A model generated the notes under the pieces. It did no database searches, had not been told where the DNA came from, and saw only the letters and a list, made by a program, of their open reading frames with translations. This document shows, in pieces, positions 33,475 to 42,070 of a DNA stretch of 64,000 nt. The stretch lies in NCBI RefSeq assembly GCF_017876115.1, contig NZ_JAGINO010000013.1, forward strand, positions 116,538 through 180,537, given 5' to 3'. This DNA is from Azospirillum picis (GTDB lineage: Bacteria > Pseudomonadota > Alphaproteobacteria > Azospirillales > Azospirillaceae). The translations under genes and the position numbers were made by a program. Position 1 is the first letter of the stretch. Each line of letters opens with the position of its first letter.

Positions 33475-35842
33475 CGCCAGCGCGCGCGAGCGGACGCCGG
33501 ACACCTATGTGCCCTATCTCGGTCATGCCGCCGCCGGCACCCTGCTGCTCGACGACGGCGCGCTGCTGGCGATGATCCGGCTGGATGGCGTCCCCTTCGA
33601 GACCGCCGACCCGGCGGAGGTCAACGCCCGCCATGCCCAGCGCAACATCCTGTTGCGCAACATCGCCTCGGACCGGCTGGTGCTGGCCAGCCACGTCGTG
33701 CGCCTGGCCGCCGACGGCGCCGACTATCCGCGAGCCCCCTGCGCCAGCGCCTTCGCCCGCAGCCTCGACGCCGCCTACCGCGAGCGGCTGCGGGCCGGCC
33801 GGCTCTTCTGCAACGCGCTCTTCCTGTCGGTGCTGCTGCGCCCGGCCCTGTCCGGCGAACGCCGCCTCGCCGCCTTCGCCCGGCGCCGGCGCGGCGACCG
33901 CAGCCGCGCCGCGCCCCCTGACGGGCTGGAGCGGCTCGACGCCGTCGTCGCCGCCCTCCTGCAGGATCTCGAGGCCTATCGGCCGCGCCGGCTGGCGCTG
34001 CGCGAGGCCGGCGGCCTCCTGTTCTCAGAGCCGGCCGAGGCGCTGCGCTTGGTGCTGAACGCCGAACCGATGCCGGTGCCGCTGGTCAACGGCCATCTCG
34101 GCGGGGCGATCTACACCGACCGCGTCATCGTCGGCCGGGAGGCGATCGAAATCCGCGGGGCCGGCGGCTCGACCTATGCCGCCGCCTTCGGCCTGCGCGA
34201 ATATCCCGCCACCACCTGGCCCGGCATGTTCGACGGCGTGCTGGCCGCCCCCTACCGCTGCGTGCTGACCCAGAGCTTCGGCTTCCTGAACAAGCAGGCG
34301 GCGCAAGCCGTGCTGACCCGCAAGCAGAACCAGATGCTCACCGCCCAGGACAAGGCGGCCAGCCAGACCGCGGCGCTCAGCGAGGCGGCCGACCTGCTGG
34401 CGTCCAACGCCTTCGTCATGGGCGACCACCATCTGAGCCTCGTCACCTTCGCCGACAGCCTGGAGGCGCTGGGCGAGGTGGCGGCCCGCGCCCGGCGCGA
34501 CCTGGCCGACAGCGGCGCGGTGGTGGCGCGCGAGGACCTGGCGCTGGAGGCCGCCTACTGGGCGCAACTGCCCGGCAACATGCGGCTGCGCCCCCGCCCG
34601 GGGGCGGTGAGTTCGCGCAACCTGGCGGCGATGGCAAGCCTGCACAACTACCCCACCGGGGCGGCGGGCGGCCATTGGGGGGAACCGCTGACCCTGTTCC
34701 GCACCACCGGCGGCACCGCCTACCGCTTCCACCTGCACGCCCCCACCGAGACGGTCACCGACCTCGGCAACGTCTTCGTCGCCGGTCCCGCCGGCTCGGG
34801 CAAGACGACGCTGATGCTGTTTCTGGCGGCGATGGCCGAGCGCCAGGGGGCGCAGGTGGTGTTCGTCGACAAGGACCGCGGCGGCGAAATCCTCGCCCGC
34901 GCCGTCGGCGGCGTCTATCTGGTGCTGCCGGCCGGCGCCCCGTCGGGCTTGGCGCCGCTGAAGGCCTTGTCCGACAGCCCGGCCGACCTCGCCTTCCTCA
35001 AGCACCTGCTCACCGGGCTGATGGCGCAGCCGGGAACCACCCTGCCGCCGGACGAGGAGCGCCGGCTCGACCTCGGCCTGCGCTGCGTCATGGCCCTGCC
35101 GCGCGAGGCCCGCTCGCTGGGCGAGCTGCGCGCCTTCCTCGGCCAGGCCGATCCCGCCGGTCCCGGTGCCCGGCTGGAGCGCTGGTGCGCCGGCGGGGCG
35201 CTCGGCTGGGTGCTCGACAACGACGGCGATGCGGTGGCGCTCGACACCCCCTTCCTCGGCTTCGACGTGACCGCCCTGCTCGACGACCCGCTCGCCCGCG
35301 GTCCGGTGCTGGCCTATCTCTTCCACCGCATCGAGCGCCTGCTGGATGGCCGGCGGCTCATGCTGGTGATCGACGAGTTCTGGAAGGCGCTGCTCGATCC
35401 CGGCTTCCGCGATCTGGTGAACGACAAGCTGAAGACCATCCGCAAACTCAACGGGTTGGTGGTTCTGGGCACCCAGTCGCCGGCCGACGCGCTCACCAGC
35501 CCGATCGCCCATTCCATCATCGAGCAGTGCCCGACCCAGATCCTGCTGCCCAACGCCCGGGCGGACGCCGGCGATTACCGCGAGGGGCTGAAGCTGACCG
35601 CGGCCGAGTTCCAGGCAGTGCGTGAGGATCTGACCGTCGGCGGGCGGCGCTTCCTGCTCAAGCAGGGCACGGCGTCCGTCGCGTGCGAACTCGACCTGAC
35701 CGGGCTTGAGGATTTCGTTGCCGTGCTGTCGGCCCGCGCCAGCACCGTGCGGCTGATGGAGCGGCTGATCGGCGAGCGGGGAGCGCAGCCGGAGGCGTGG
35801 CTGCCCGCCTTCCACCGGCTCTGGCGCACCGCCGCGGTCTGA
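33467..35842 (+). CDS. virB4: VirB4/TrbE family T4SS ATPase
   Basis: 791 aa. ATG 33467 is preferred to the ATG at 33446 because GGGAGG lies 9 nt upstream. The N-terminal CagE/VirB4 domain is followed by Walker A GPAGSGKTT (about 440-448) and Walker B LMLVIDEFWKAL (Asp636-Glu637), then VVLGTQSPADAL and a conserved C-terminal arginine region. The length is typical for VirB4. It energises pilin extraction and substrate transfer at the inner membrane. Confidence 0.95.
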   Translation: MFNASARERTPDTYVPYLGHAAAGTLLLDDGALLAMIRLDGVPFETADPAEVNARHAQRNILLRNIASDRLVLASHVVRLAADGADYPRAPCASAFARSLDAAYRERLRAGRLFCNALFLSVLLRPALSGERRLAAFARRRRGDRSRAAPPDGLERLDAVVAALLQDLEAYRPRRLALREAGGLLFSEPAEALRLVLNAEPMPVPLVNGHLGGAIYTDRVIVGREAIEIRGAGGSTYAAAFGLREYPATTWPGMFDGVLAAPYRCVLTQSFGFLNKQAAQAVLTRKQNQMLTAQDKAASQTAALSEAADLLASNAFVMGDHHLSLVTFADSLEALGEVAARARRDLADSGAVVAREDLALEAAYWAQLPGNMRLRPRPGAVSSRNLAAMASLHNYPTGAAGGHWGEPLTLFRTTGGTAYRFHLHAPTETVTDLGNVFVAGPAGSGKTTLMLFLAAMAERQGAQVVFVDKDRGGEILARAVGGVYLVLPAGAPSGLAPLKALSDSPADLAFLKHLLTGLMAQPGTTLPPDEERRLDLGLRCVMALPREARSLGELRAFLGQADPAGPGARLERWCAGGALGWVLDNDGDAVALDTPFLGFDVTALLDDPLARGPVLAYLFHRIERLLDGRRLMLVIDEFWKALLDPGFRDLVNDKLKTIRKLNGLVVLGTQSPADALTSPIAHSIIEQCPTQILLPNARADAGDYREGLKLTAAEFQAVREDLTVGGRRFLLKQGTASVACELDLTGLEDFVAVLSARASTVRLMERLIGERGAQPEAWLPAFHRLWRTAAV

Positions 35843-35859
35843 ATGAGGAGGTTTTCCCG

Positions 35860-36576
35860 ATGCCAAGACCCGTGCTGCCCGTTTTGCTGGCGCTTGCCGG
35901 CACTGTCACCCCCGGGACCGTCCGGGCGCAAATGACGGTCATCGACCCCGCCAACCTGGCGCGGTCGGTCGAGCAGGTGCAGCAGCTGACCCAGCAGTTG
36001 CAGATGATGCAGCAGCAGTATCAGCAGCTCCAGCAAACCTACCAGGCGATCGCGCACACGCCGGCGGCGGCGCTGAACGAGCTCGGCCGCAGCTTCAACA
36101 TCGATGCGTTGCGCAACGCCCTGCCGGCGCAAAGCAGCGAGCTGGGCGCGGTGATGGACGGCAGCGCCCTGGGACCGGGGGCCTTCGGCAGTGCCGCCCG
36201 CGGGCAGTTGGAACGCAACCGCGTCTACAGCCCCGACGGTGCCGACTTCCAGGCACAGGAGATGCAGCGCACCGCCACCAGTGTCGCCGGCGCCCAGGCG
36301 ATGGCGGGGCGGCTCTACCAGTCGGCCGCCGACCGGGTGACGGCGCTGCAGGGGCTGGAAGGGGCGCTGGCGTCCGCCGCCGACGCCAAGGCGGTCGCCG
36401 ACCTCGGCGCGCGGATCGGGGCGGAGCAGGCCTACATCCAGGCCCAACAGGTCCAGGCCCAGGCGCTGCTGCTGTGGCAGCAGGCGCAGACGCGCAACCA
36501 GGACCAGCGCGTCCAGGAGCGGCGGCGCCAGTCAATCGACGCGCTGATCGCCGAAACCAAGGCCCGGGGGGGCTGA
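35860..36576 (+). CDS. virB5: VirB5/TrbJ family pilus-tip protein
   Basis: 238 aa from ATG 35860 with GAGGAGG 8 nt upstream. A Sec signal (LPVLLALAGTVTPGTVRAQ) is followed by MTVIDPANLARSVEQVQQL and long glutamine-rich helices, as in VirB5/TrbJ. VirB5 caps the pilus and assists adhesion to the recipient. It lies between virB4 and the EexN-like gene. Confidence 0.88.
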   Translation: MPRPVLPVLLALAGTVTPGTVRAQMTVIDPANLARSVEQVQQLTQQLQMMQQQYQQLQQTYQAIAHTPAAALNELGRSFNIDALRNALPAQSSELGAVMDGSALGPGAFGSAARGQLERNRVYSPDGADFQAQEMQRTATSVAGAQAMAGRLYQSAADRVTALQGLEGALASAADAKAVADLGARIGAEQAYIQAQQVQAQALLLWQQAQTRNQDQRVQERRRQSIDALIAETKARGG

Positions 36577-36580
36577 CGCG

Positions 36581-36976
36581 ATGACGCGCCCGCCCCTCAT
36601 CCTCCTGCCGTGCAGCCTGGCCCTGGCGCTTGCCCTTCCGGCGGCGCGCGGCAGCGCCGATCCGCCGCGCAGCGTGAGCTGGTACGCCGACCACCCGCAA
36701 GCCCGGGCCGAGGTCCAGCTCGCCTGCGTCGACGACCCCGGCCGGCTCGGGCGCGATCCCGACTGCCGCAACGCCCAGCAGGCCAGCGTCGAGGTCGCCC
36801 TGCGCCAGGCCCGCGCCCGCACCGGCACCATGGATCCCCGCGACCCAGCCTATTGGTCTAACGATCCCGAAGCCCGGCGGGGGCAACTTATCATGTGCCG
36901 GCGGACTCCCACGCTCGACCATTGCGAGGCCGCCCGGCGCTCGCTGCTGATCGAGGCCGGCAAGGCGGCGAGGTGA
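36581..36976 (+). CDS. EexN-like entry-exclusion protein with duplicated motif
   Basis: 131 aa with a signal peptide (LLPCSLALALALPAARG). VSWYADHPQARAEVQLAC with DDPGRLGRDPDC is the EexN-type pattern (acidic W-Y-x-x-H-P, cysteine pair). A second, shorter version (YWSNDPEARRGQLIMCRR, then DHCEAARRS) follows at residues about 88-120. EexN-type proteins in T4SS operons block redundant transfer into cells that already carry the plasmid. No convincing lipobox is seen. Position between virB5 and virB6 is usual for eex genes. Confidence 0.7.
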   Translation: MTRPPLILLPCSLALALALPAARGSADPPRSVSWYADHPQARAEVQLACVDDPGRLGRDPDCRNAQQASVEVALRQARARTGTMDPRDPAYWSNDPEARRGQLIMCRRTPTLDHCEAARRSLLIEAGKAAR

Positions 36977-36982
36977 GCGGCC

Positions 36983-38032
36983 ATGGACGACATCCAATGG
37001 CGGATTTTCGCCTACATCGTCGCCCAGGTGGAAACGCCGCTGGTCGGTGCGGTCACCGACGTGCTGGCCGCCTTCCTCGCCTATGTCGCGACGCCGCTGC
37101 GGGTGGCGCTGGTGCTCCACATCGCGCTGACCGGCCTTGCCATCCTGTCGGGCCGGGTCACCGACACCGCCGCCACCCTGGCCGGCCGGATGCTGGCGAT
37201 GATCCTGGTGGTGTGGATCGTCACCGGCTCGGGCGCCTACCAGGCCTACGTCCACGACCTGTTCTTCACGCTGCTGCCCGGCGGCCTCGCCCGGGCCCTG
37301 ACCTCCTCGGGCACCGTCAACACGGTCAGTGCCGACAGCTTCGACCAGGTCTGGCTGAAGGCATGGCGCGCCGGGTTGGAGGTGTGGCGCACGCTGGGCT
37401 GGAGCGATATCGCGGAAAAGGCGGTGGTCGTGCTGTTCTGGGCGGCCTCGATCCTGTCGACCGCCTTCTGCTTCGCCATCTGGCTGATCTCGCGGGTGAC
37501 GCTGGCGCTCTACATCGCGCTCGGCCCCCTGCTCGTGCCGCTCGCCCTGTTCGCCGCCACCCGCGCGGTGTTCGAGCGCTGGATCGGCTCGATGATCGGC
37601 TGCATCCTCCTGCAGGTCGCCACCATCGTCCTGCTCTACATCGTCCTTATCGTTGAGGGGCGAGTGGTCGGGACGGTGGCGGCGATGGGGTCGGTCGACC
37701 CGATGGTGATGCTGCAGGTCCTGCTGGTCGGCGTGATCTTCTTCGCGGTCGCCACCTATGTGGCGCTCCAGCTGCCGGCGCTCGCCGCGGCCTTGTCGGG
37801 CGGGCTGGCCAACCACACCGGCGCCCTGATGCGCAGCACGCAAGGCATCCTCGGCTCCACCGGCCGCACCCAGGTCGACATCCATGGCCATTCCCACCGC
37901 GTCGGCCGCTCGGGCGCGCTGGGCGCGCTGCACGCCGTCGGCTCGGCGGTGCGGCACGGCGGCACCCCGGCGGCGCGGCGCCGGCCTGCCCCGCCCGGCC
38001 GCTCGCTGTCCGGCCATCGGGCGGCGTCGTGA
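36983..38032 (+). CDS. virB6: VirB6/TrbL family polytopic membrane protein
   Basis: 349 aa with at least six membrane segments (for example ALVLHIALTGLAIL, MLAMILVVWIVTGSG, IALGPLLVPLALFAA, VATIVLLYIVLIVEG). The conserved FAATRAVFERWIGSMIG region is typical of VirB6/TrbL. A basic glycine/histidine-rich C-terminal tail extends past the last helix. VirB6 forms part of the inner-membrane translocation channel. Confidence 0.9.
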   Translation: MDDIQWRIFAYIVAQVETPLVGAVTDVLAAFLAYVATPLRVALVLHIALTGLAILSGRVTDTAATLAGRMLAMILVVWIVTGSGAYQAYVHDLFFTLLPGGLARALTSSGTVNTVSADSFDQVWLKAWRAGLEVWRTLGWSDIAEKAVVVLFWAASILSTAFCFAIWLISRVTLALYIALGPLLVPLALFAATRAVFERWIGSMIGCILLQVATIVLLYIVLIVEGRVVGTVAAMGSVDPMVMLQVLLVGVIFFAVATYVALQLPALAAALSGGLANHTGALMRSTQGILGSTGRTQVDIHGHSHRVGRSGALGALHAVGSAVRHGGTPAARRRPAPPGRSLSGHRAAS

Positions 38033-38075
38033 GCATGAAGCCGCCCCCCTTTTCCCACCACATGGGAGCCCCGCC

Positions 38076-38237
38076 ATGATCCGTACCCTGGCCCTCCTGC
38101 TGCTGTGTGCCCTGCCGGCCTGTGCCGGCCATCCGCCGCTGGCCGAGGCCTCCGGTCCGCTGCGCCCGCTCAACCCCGGCCACTGGACCCCAAGCGAGGC
38201 GGACCTGCGCGCGACCGCCGCGGAGGCGGGGCGATGA
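38076..38237 (+). CDS. virB7: Small VirB7-like lipoprotein
   Basis: 53 aa from ATG 38076 (GGGAG 7 nt upstream). The lipobox is clear: MIRTLALLLLCALPAC, with cysteine 16 as the lipidation site. The mature part is only about 38 residues. It lies directly before virB8 and overlaps it by 4 bp (ATGA), the canonical place and size of VirB7, which stabilises VirB9 in the outer-membrane core. Confidence 0.75.
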   Translation: MIRTLALLLLCALPACAGHPPLAEASGPLRPLNPGHWTPSEADLRATAAEAGR

Positions 38238-38956
38238 GCCCGGCCGAGGCGTGTCCCGAGGCCTTCCGCGCCCGACCGGTTGTCGCCGATCCGGCACTGG
38301 CCGCGGCCTACTTCGCCCAGGTCGCCAGCTACGAGGCCGACCGGCTGCGCGCCAGCCGCCGCCTTGCCCGCGCCGGCTTTGCCGTCGGCGCGGTCGGGGC
38401 GGCGGTGGGGTTGGCCGGGGCGCTGGCGGTGGCCGCGCTGGTCCCGCTCAAGACCGTGGTGCCGCTGGTGTTCCGGGTCGACATGGCGACCGGGGTGGTC
38501 GAGCGCGTCTACGATGTCCGTGGCGGACCGCTGGCGGCGGGCGAGGCTCAGCAGCGTTATTTCCTGTGGCAGTATGTGCGGTTGCGCCAGGGCTACAGTG
38601 CGGTGGAGGCGCACGCCAACTTCGATGCGGTGGCGCTGATGTCGGCCCCCCGGGTGCAGGCCGACTACGCCGCGGCCTTCCGCGGCTCCAACCCGGCAAG
38701 CCCGCAGGTGATGCTCGGCCGCGACGGCACCGCCTCGGTGCGCTGGCTGTCGACCAGCTTTCTCGGACCCAAGCTTGCCCAGCTGCGCTTTGTCCAGAGC
38801 GAGCGCAAGGGCGACGGGGCGATGGCGGTCCGGCGCATGCTGGCGACCATCGGCTTCGACTTCGCCCCCGGCTCGCTCAGCGCCACGGCGATCAACGTCA
38901 ACCCGTTGGGCTTCGTCGTCACCAGCTACCGGGTGGATGAGGAGGCCACGCCATGA
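38234..38956 (+). CDS. virB8: VirB8/TrbF family core protein
   Basis: 240 aa. A cytoplasmic N-terminus, one membrane helix (about residues 48-70, VGAVGAAVGLAGALAVAALV), and a periplasmic NTF2-like domain ending in NPLGFVVTSYRVDEE, the conserved VirB8 NPxGxxV-Y motif. Coupled to virB7 and virB9 through ATGA overlaps. It nucleates assembly of the secretion channel. Confidence 0.93.
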   Translation: MSPAEACPEAFRARPVVADPALAAAYFAQVASYEADRLRASRRLARAGFAVGAVGAAVGLAGALAVAALVPLKTVVPLVFRVDMATGVVERVYDVRGGPLAAGEAQQRYFLWQYVRLRQGYSAVEAHANFDAVALMSAPRVQADYAAAFRGSNPASPQVMLGRDGTASVRWLSTSFLGPKLAQLRFVQSERKGDGAMAVRRMLATIGFDFAPGSLSATAINVNPLGFVVTSYRVDEEATP

Positions 38957-39846
38957 CCGCCCAAGCCAGGCTCCGGACGCTCACCGGGCTCGCGCTGGCC
39001 GCCGCCCTGCTGGCCGGCCCAGTCCGGGCCGAGCAGGCCCCGCGCCCCGGCCAAGACGATCCGCGGGTCGGCAGCGTCGCCTACAACCCGCTCAACGTCG
39101 TGCGCATCGTCGGCAGCCCGACCAGCTCGACGCAAATCCTGTTCGCCGCCGACGAGGAGATCACCCAGGTCGCCATCGGCGACGCCGACGGCTGGCTGGC
39201 GCAGCCGGCCGGCACCATGCTGTTCGTCAAGCCGACCGGGCTGCGCCCGCCGACCAATGCGCAGGTGGTGACCCGGCGTCCCGACGGCAGCAGCCGGTCC
39301 TATCAGCTGCAGCTGGTGGCGGCCGGGGGACCCGCGGCCGGGATCCAGGAGACCGGAGGCCAGGGCGGGACCGCCGCCATGTTCGCCGTGCGCTTCCGCT
39401 ACCCCGAGGACGAGCGCCAGGCCCGGGCGGCGCGTCTGGCCGAGACGGCGGCCGAGGCGCGCGAGCGCGCCGCCCAGGCCGGTTTGGCCCAGGCCTGGGC
39501 CGATGGCCCGCGCAACTGGCGCTACGTCGCGCAGGGCTCGCGCGCCATCGAGCCGGCCGAGGTCAGCGACAACGGCCGCCAGACCGCCTTCCGCTTTCCC
39601 GGCAACCGCCGCCTTCCCGCCATCTACGCCGTCGCCCCCGACGGCAGCGAGACCATCGTTCCCTTCACCATGTCCGGCGACCAGCTGGTGGTGCCGACCA
39701 CCGCCCGCCGCTTCGTCCTGCGCGACGGGCAGGAGGTCTTGCGCATCCTCAACCGCGGCTTCGACCCGGCCGGCCGCGATCCCGGCACCGGCACCGGCAC
39801 CGGCACGCCCGGCCTCAGCCGCAGCATCCGCAAGGACGGCTCATGA
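38953..39846 (+). CDS. virB9: VirB9/TrbG family outer-membrane core protein
   Basis: 297 aa with a Sec signal (LTGLALAAALLAGPVRAEQ). DPRVGSVAYNPLNVVRI and ITQVAIGDADGWLAQPAG are the N-terminal VirB9 signature. The C-terminal domain has LPAIYAVAPDGSETIVPF. A short glycine/threonine repeat (GTGTGTGT) precedes the stop. It forms the outer-membrane core ring with VirB7 and VirB10. Confidence 0.93.
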   Translation: MTAQARLRTLTGLALAAALLAGPVRAEQAPRPGQDDPRVGSVAYNPLNVVRIVGSPTSSTQILFAADEEITQVAIGDADGWLAQPAGTMLFVKPTGLRPPTNAQVVTRRPDGSSRSYQLQLVAAGGPAAGIQETGGQGGTAAMFAVRFRYPEDERQARAARLAETAAEARERAAQAGLAQAWADGPRNWRYVAQGSRAIEPAEVSDNGRQTAFRFPGNRRLPAIYAVAPDGSETIVPFTMSGDQLVVPTTARRFVLRDGQEVLRILNRGFDPAGRDPGTGTGTGTPGLSRSIRKDGS

Positions 39847-41039
39847 GCAACCCGGACGATGATTCCGCCGCAGCGCCCGGCGACGGCATGCCCGGCCCCC
39901 CCGGGCCGCCCCCGTCCAGACCAGCCCCGCCCGGGCCGGAGGCGGGCCGTGTGCCGGGCGAACGGCACGTCTCCGAGGTGGCCGGGCGCCGCCGCGGCGT
40001 CGGCAAGGCCACCGGCGTCGGCGTCCTCATCACCGGCAGCGTGCTGGCCTGCGGCGTCATCCTGCTCACCGCCGAACGGCCCGATCCGGCCGCCGAGGAC
40101 GGCGTGCTGCCGCCGCCGCGCCCGGCGGTGCGCTACGAACCGCCACCCCTGCCGCCGCCGATCGCACAGGCCGCCCTGCCACTGGCCCCGGCCGTGCCGC
40201 CACCAGAGCCCCGGCCGGCGGCCATGCCGGTCGAGACCGGCGCGGCAGCACGCCAGCCGCGCCTGCTGGTCTACACCGCCGGGGTCCGGGCCGGCCCCCC
40301 GGCCGCCGCCGCGCCGGCGGATGGCCCCAGGGATGGTTCGTCGGATCCCGGAACCGCCGGCGGGATGGCCGGAGCCCCGGGTGACGACCTGGCCGCCCGC
40401 CTGCGGCCGACGCCGCTCGCCGGGGTGGCGGCGCGCGTCCTGCGCCACCAGCCCTATCTGTTGACCACCGGAACGATCATCCCGTGCATCCTGCAGACCG
40501 CGATGGACTCCAGCCTGCCGGGCCTGGTCAGCTGCCTGATCCCGCAGGACGTGCTCGGCAAGACCGGCCTGACGCTGCTCGACCGCGGCACCCGGGTGGT
40601 CGGCCAGTTCCACGGCGGCGTCCAGCAGGGCGTCGAGCGGATGTTCGTGGTGTGGACGCGGGCGGAGACGCCGCAAGGGGTGATCGTCGCGCTGGACAGC
40701 CCGGCGACCGATCCGCTCGGGCGCCCGGGCCTGGAGGGGGCGGTCGACCGCCATTTCTGGCAACGCTTCGGCGGGGCACTGCTGCTGTCGACCGTCGACG
40801 GCGCCATCCAGGCCGGGGTGGCGGCGGCGGCGAAGGAGGGCACCACCACCATCAACACCGGCCAGACCCAGGCGGTGATCGCCGAAAGCCTGCGCGGCAG
40901 CATCGCCATCCCGCCGACGGTGCGCAAGAACCAGGGCGAGCTGGTCAGCATCCTCGTCGCCCGCGACCTCGATTTCTCCGGCGTCTACGCCATTGGGCCG
41001 GCCGCCGGCCGGCCGTCACCCCTGGAGCCGGGGCGATGA
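39843..41039 (+). CDS. virB10: VirB10/TrbI family core protein
   Basis: 398 aa. A proline-rich cytoplasmic N-terminus, one membrane helix (about residues 59-79, VGVLITGSVLACGVILLTAE), a long proline-rich periplasmic linker, then the beta-barrel: LTTGTIIPCILQTAMDSSLP, CLIPQDVLGKTGLTLLDRG and IPPTVRKNQGELVSILVARD match VirB10 closely. It spans both membranes and senses ATP energy. Start and stop overlap neighbours by ATGA. Confidence 0.95.
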   Translation: MSNPDDDSAAAPGDGMPGPPGPPPSRPAPPGPEAGRVPGERHVSEVAGRRRGVGKATGVGVLITGSVLACGVILLTAERPDPAAEDGVLPPPRPAVRYEPPPLPPPIAQAALPLAPAVPPPEPRPAAMPVETGAAARQPRLLVYTAGVRAGPPAAAAPADGPRDGSSDPGTAGGMAGAPGDDLAARLRPTPLAGVAARVLRHQPYLLTTGTIIPCILQTAMDSSLPGLVSCLIPQDVLGKTGLTLLDRGTRVVGQFHGGVQQGVERMFVVWTRAETPQGVIVALDSPATDPLGRPGLEGAVDRHFWQRFGGALLLSTVDGAIQAGVAAAAKEGTTTINTGQTQAVIAESLRGSIAIPPTVRKNQGELVSILVARDLDFSGVYAIGPAAGRPSPLEPGR

Positions 41040-42070
41040 GGCGGCCGGGTGAGGCGACCTTGCGCCGGCTGCTGGAGCCGATCGCCGGCCCGCTCACCGA
41101 CGACGGCGTCACCGACATCGTCGTCAACCGGCCGGGCGAGGTCGGCATCGAGCGCCGGGGACGCTGGCACTGGCGCCCGGTGCCGGCGTTCGACGCCGAG
41201 CGGCTCGAGGCGATCGCCACCTTGTGCGCGGCCCTGACCCAGCAGGATGTCGGGCCGGAGCGCCCCTTGTGCGCCTCGGTGCTGCCGGACGGCCAGCGCG
41301 TGCAGATCTGCCGCCCGCCGGCGGTGGCGGCGGGCACGCTCAGCCTGACCATCCGCCGGCCCTCGGCCTTCGCCCCGACGATCCCGGATCTCGCCGCCGG
41401 CGGCCTGTTCGCCGGCACCGAGCGCGCCGGCGAACAGGCCGCCGGCGTCGATGCCGAGCTGCTGGCACTGCACCGGCGGGGCGACTGGCAGCGCTTCTTC
41501 CCGCTGGCGGTCAGGGCGAAGAAGACGCTGATCGCCAGCGGCGACACCGGCTCGGGCAAGACGACCTTTGCCAAGGCGCTCATCGCCGCCATCCCGCTGG
41601 CCGAGCGGCTGGTCACCATCGAGGACACGCCGGAATTCATCGCCCTGCCGCAGCGCAACCGCGTGGCGCTGTTCTACAGCAAGGGCGGGCAAGGGGCCGC
41701 GCGGGTCGATGCGGAGGACCTGATCGAAGCGGCGCTGCGCATGCGCCCCGACCGGGTGCTGATGCAGGAGCTGCGCGACGGCGCCGCCTTCACCTTCCTG
41801 CGCGCGATCGCCGCCGGCCATCCGGGCGCCGTCACCACCTGCCATGCCGCCAGCGCCCTGGAGGCCTTCGACGCCTTGCGCCTGATGGTCAAGCAGCACG
41901 AGGCCGGCCGCCATCTGGCCGACGCCGACATCCAGGCCCTGCTGCGCCAGCGGGTCGACATCGTCGCCCACTGCCGGCGCGGGTCCGGCGGCTTCGGCAT
42001 CGCCGAGGTGTATTTCGACCCGCCGGCCGGGCGGGCCGCCGGCGCCCCCTGCGGGGAGAGGGGGCGGTGA
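41036..42070 (+). CDS. virB11: VirB11/TrbB family hexameric ATPase
   Basis: 344 aa. Walker A GDTGSGKTTFAKAL (from residue 169, Lys175), the Asp box LVTIEDTPEF, Walker B-like RMRPDRVLMQELRDGAAF, and the His box GHPGAVTTCHA. Length and motif order are those of VirB11. It powers pilus biogenesis and substrate transfer from the cytoplasmic face. The stop overlaps the GTG start of virD4. Confidence 0.95.
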   Translation: MRRPGEATLRRLLEPIAGPLTDDGVTDIVVNRPGEVGIERRGRWHWRPVPAFDAERLEAIATLCAALTQQDVGPERPLCASVLPDGQRVQICRPPAVAAGTLSLTIRRPSAFAPTIPDLAAGGLFAGTERAGEQAAGVDAELLALHRRGDWQRFFPLAVRAKKTLIASGDTGSGKTTFAKALIAAIPLAERLVTIEDTPEFIALPQRNRVALFYSKGGQGAARVDAEDLIEAALRMRPDRVLMQELRDGAAFTFLRAIAAGHPGAVTTCHAASALEAFDALRLMVKQHEAGRHLADADIQALLRQRVDIVAHCRRGSGGFGIAEVYFDPPAGRAAGAPCGERGR

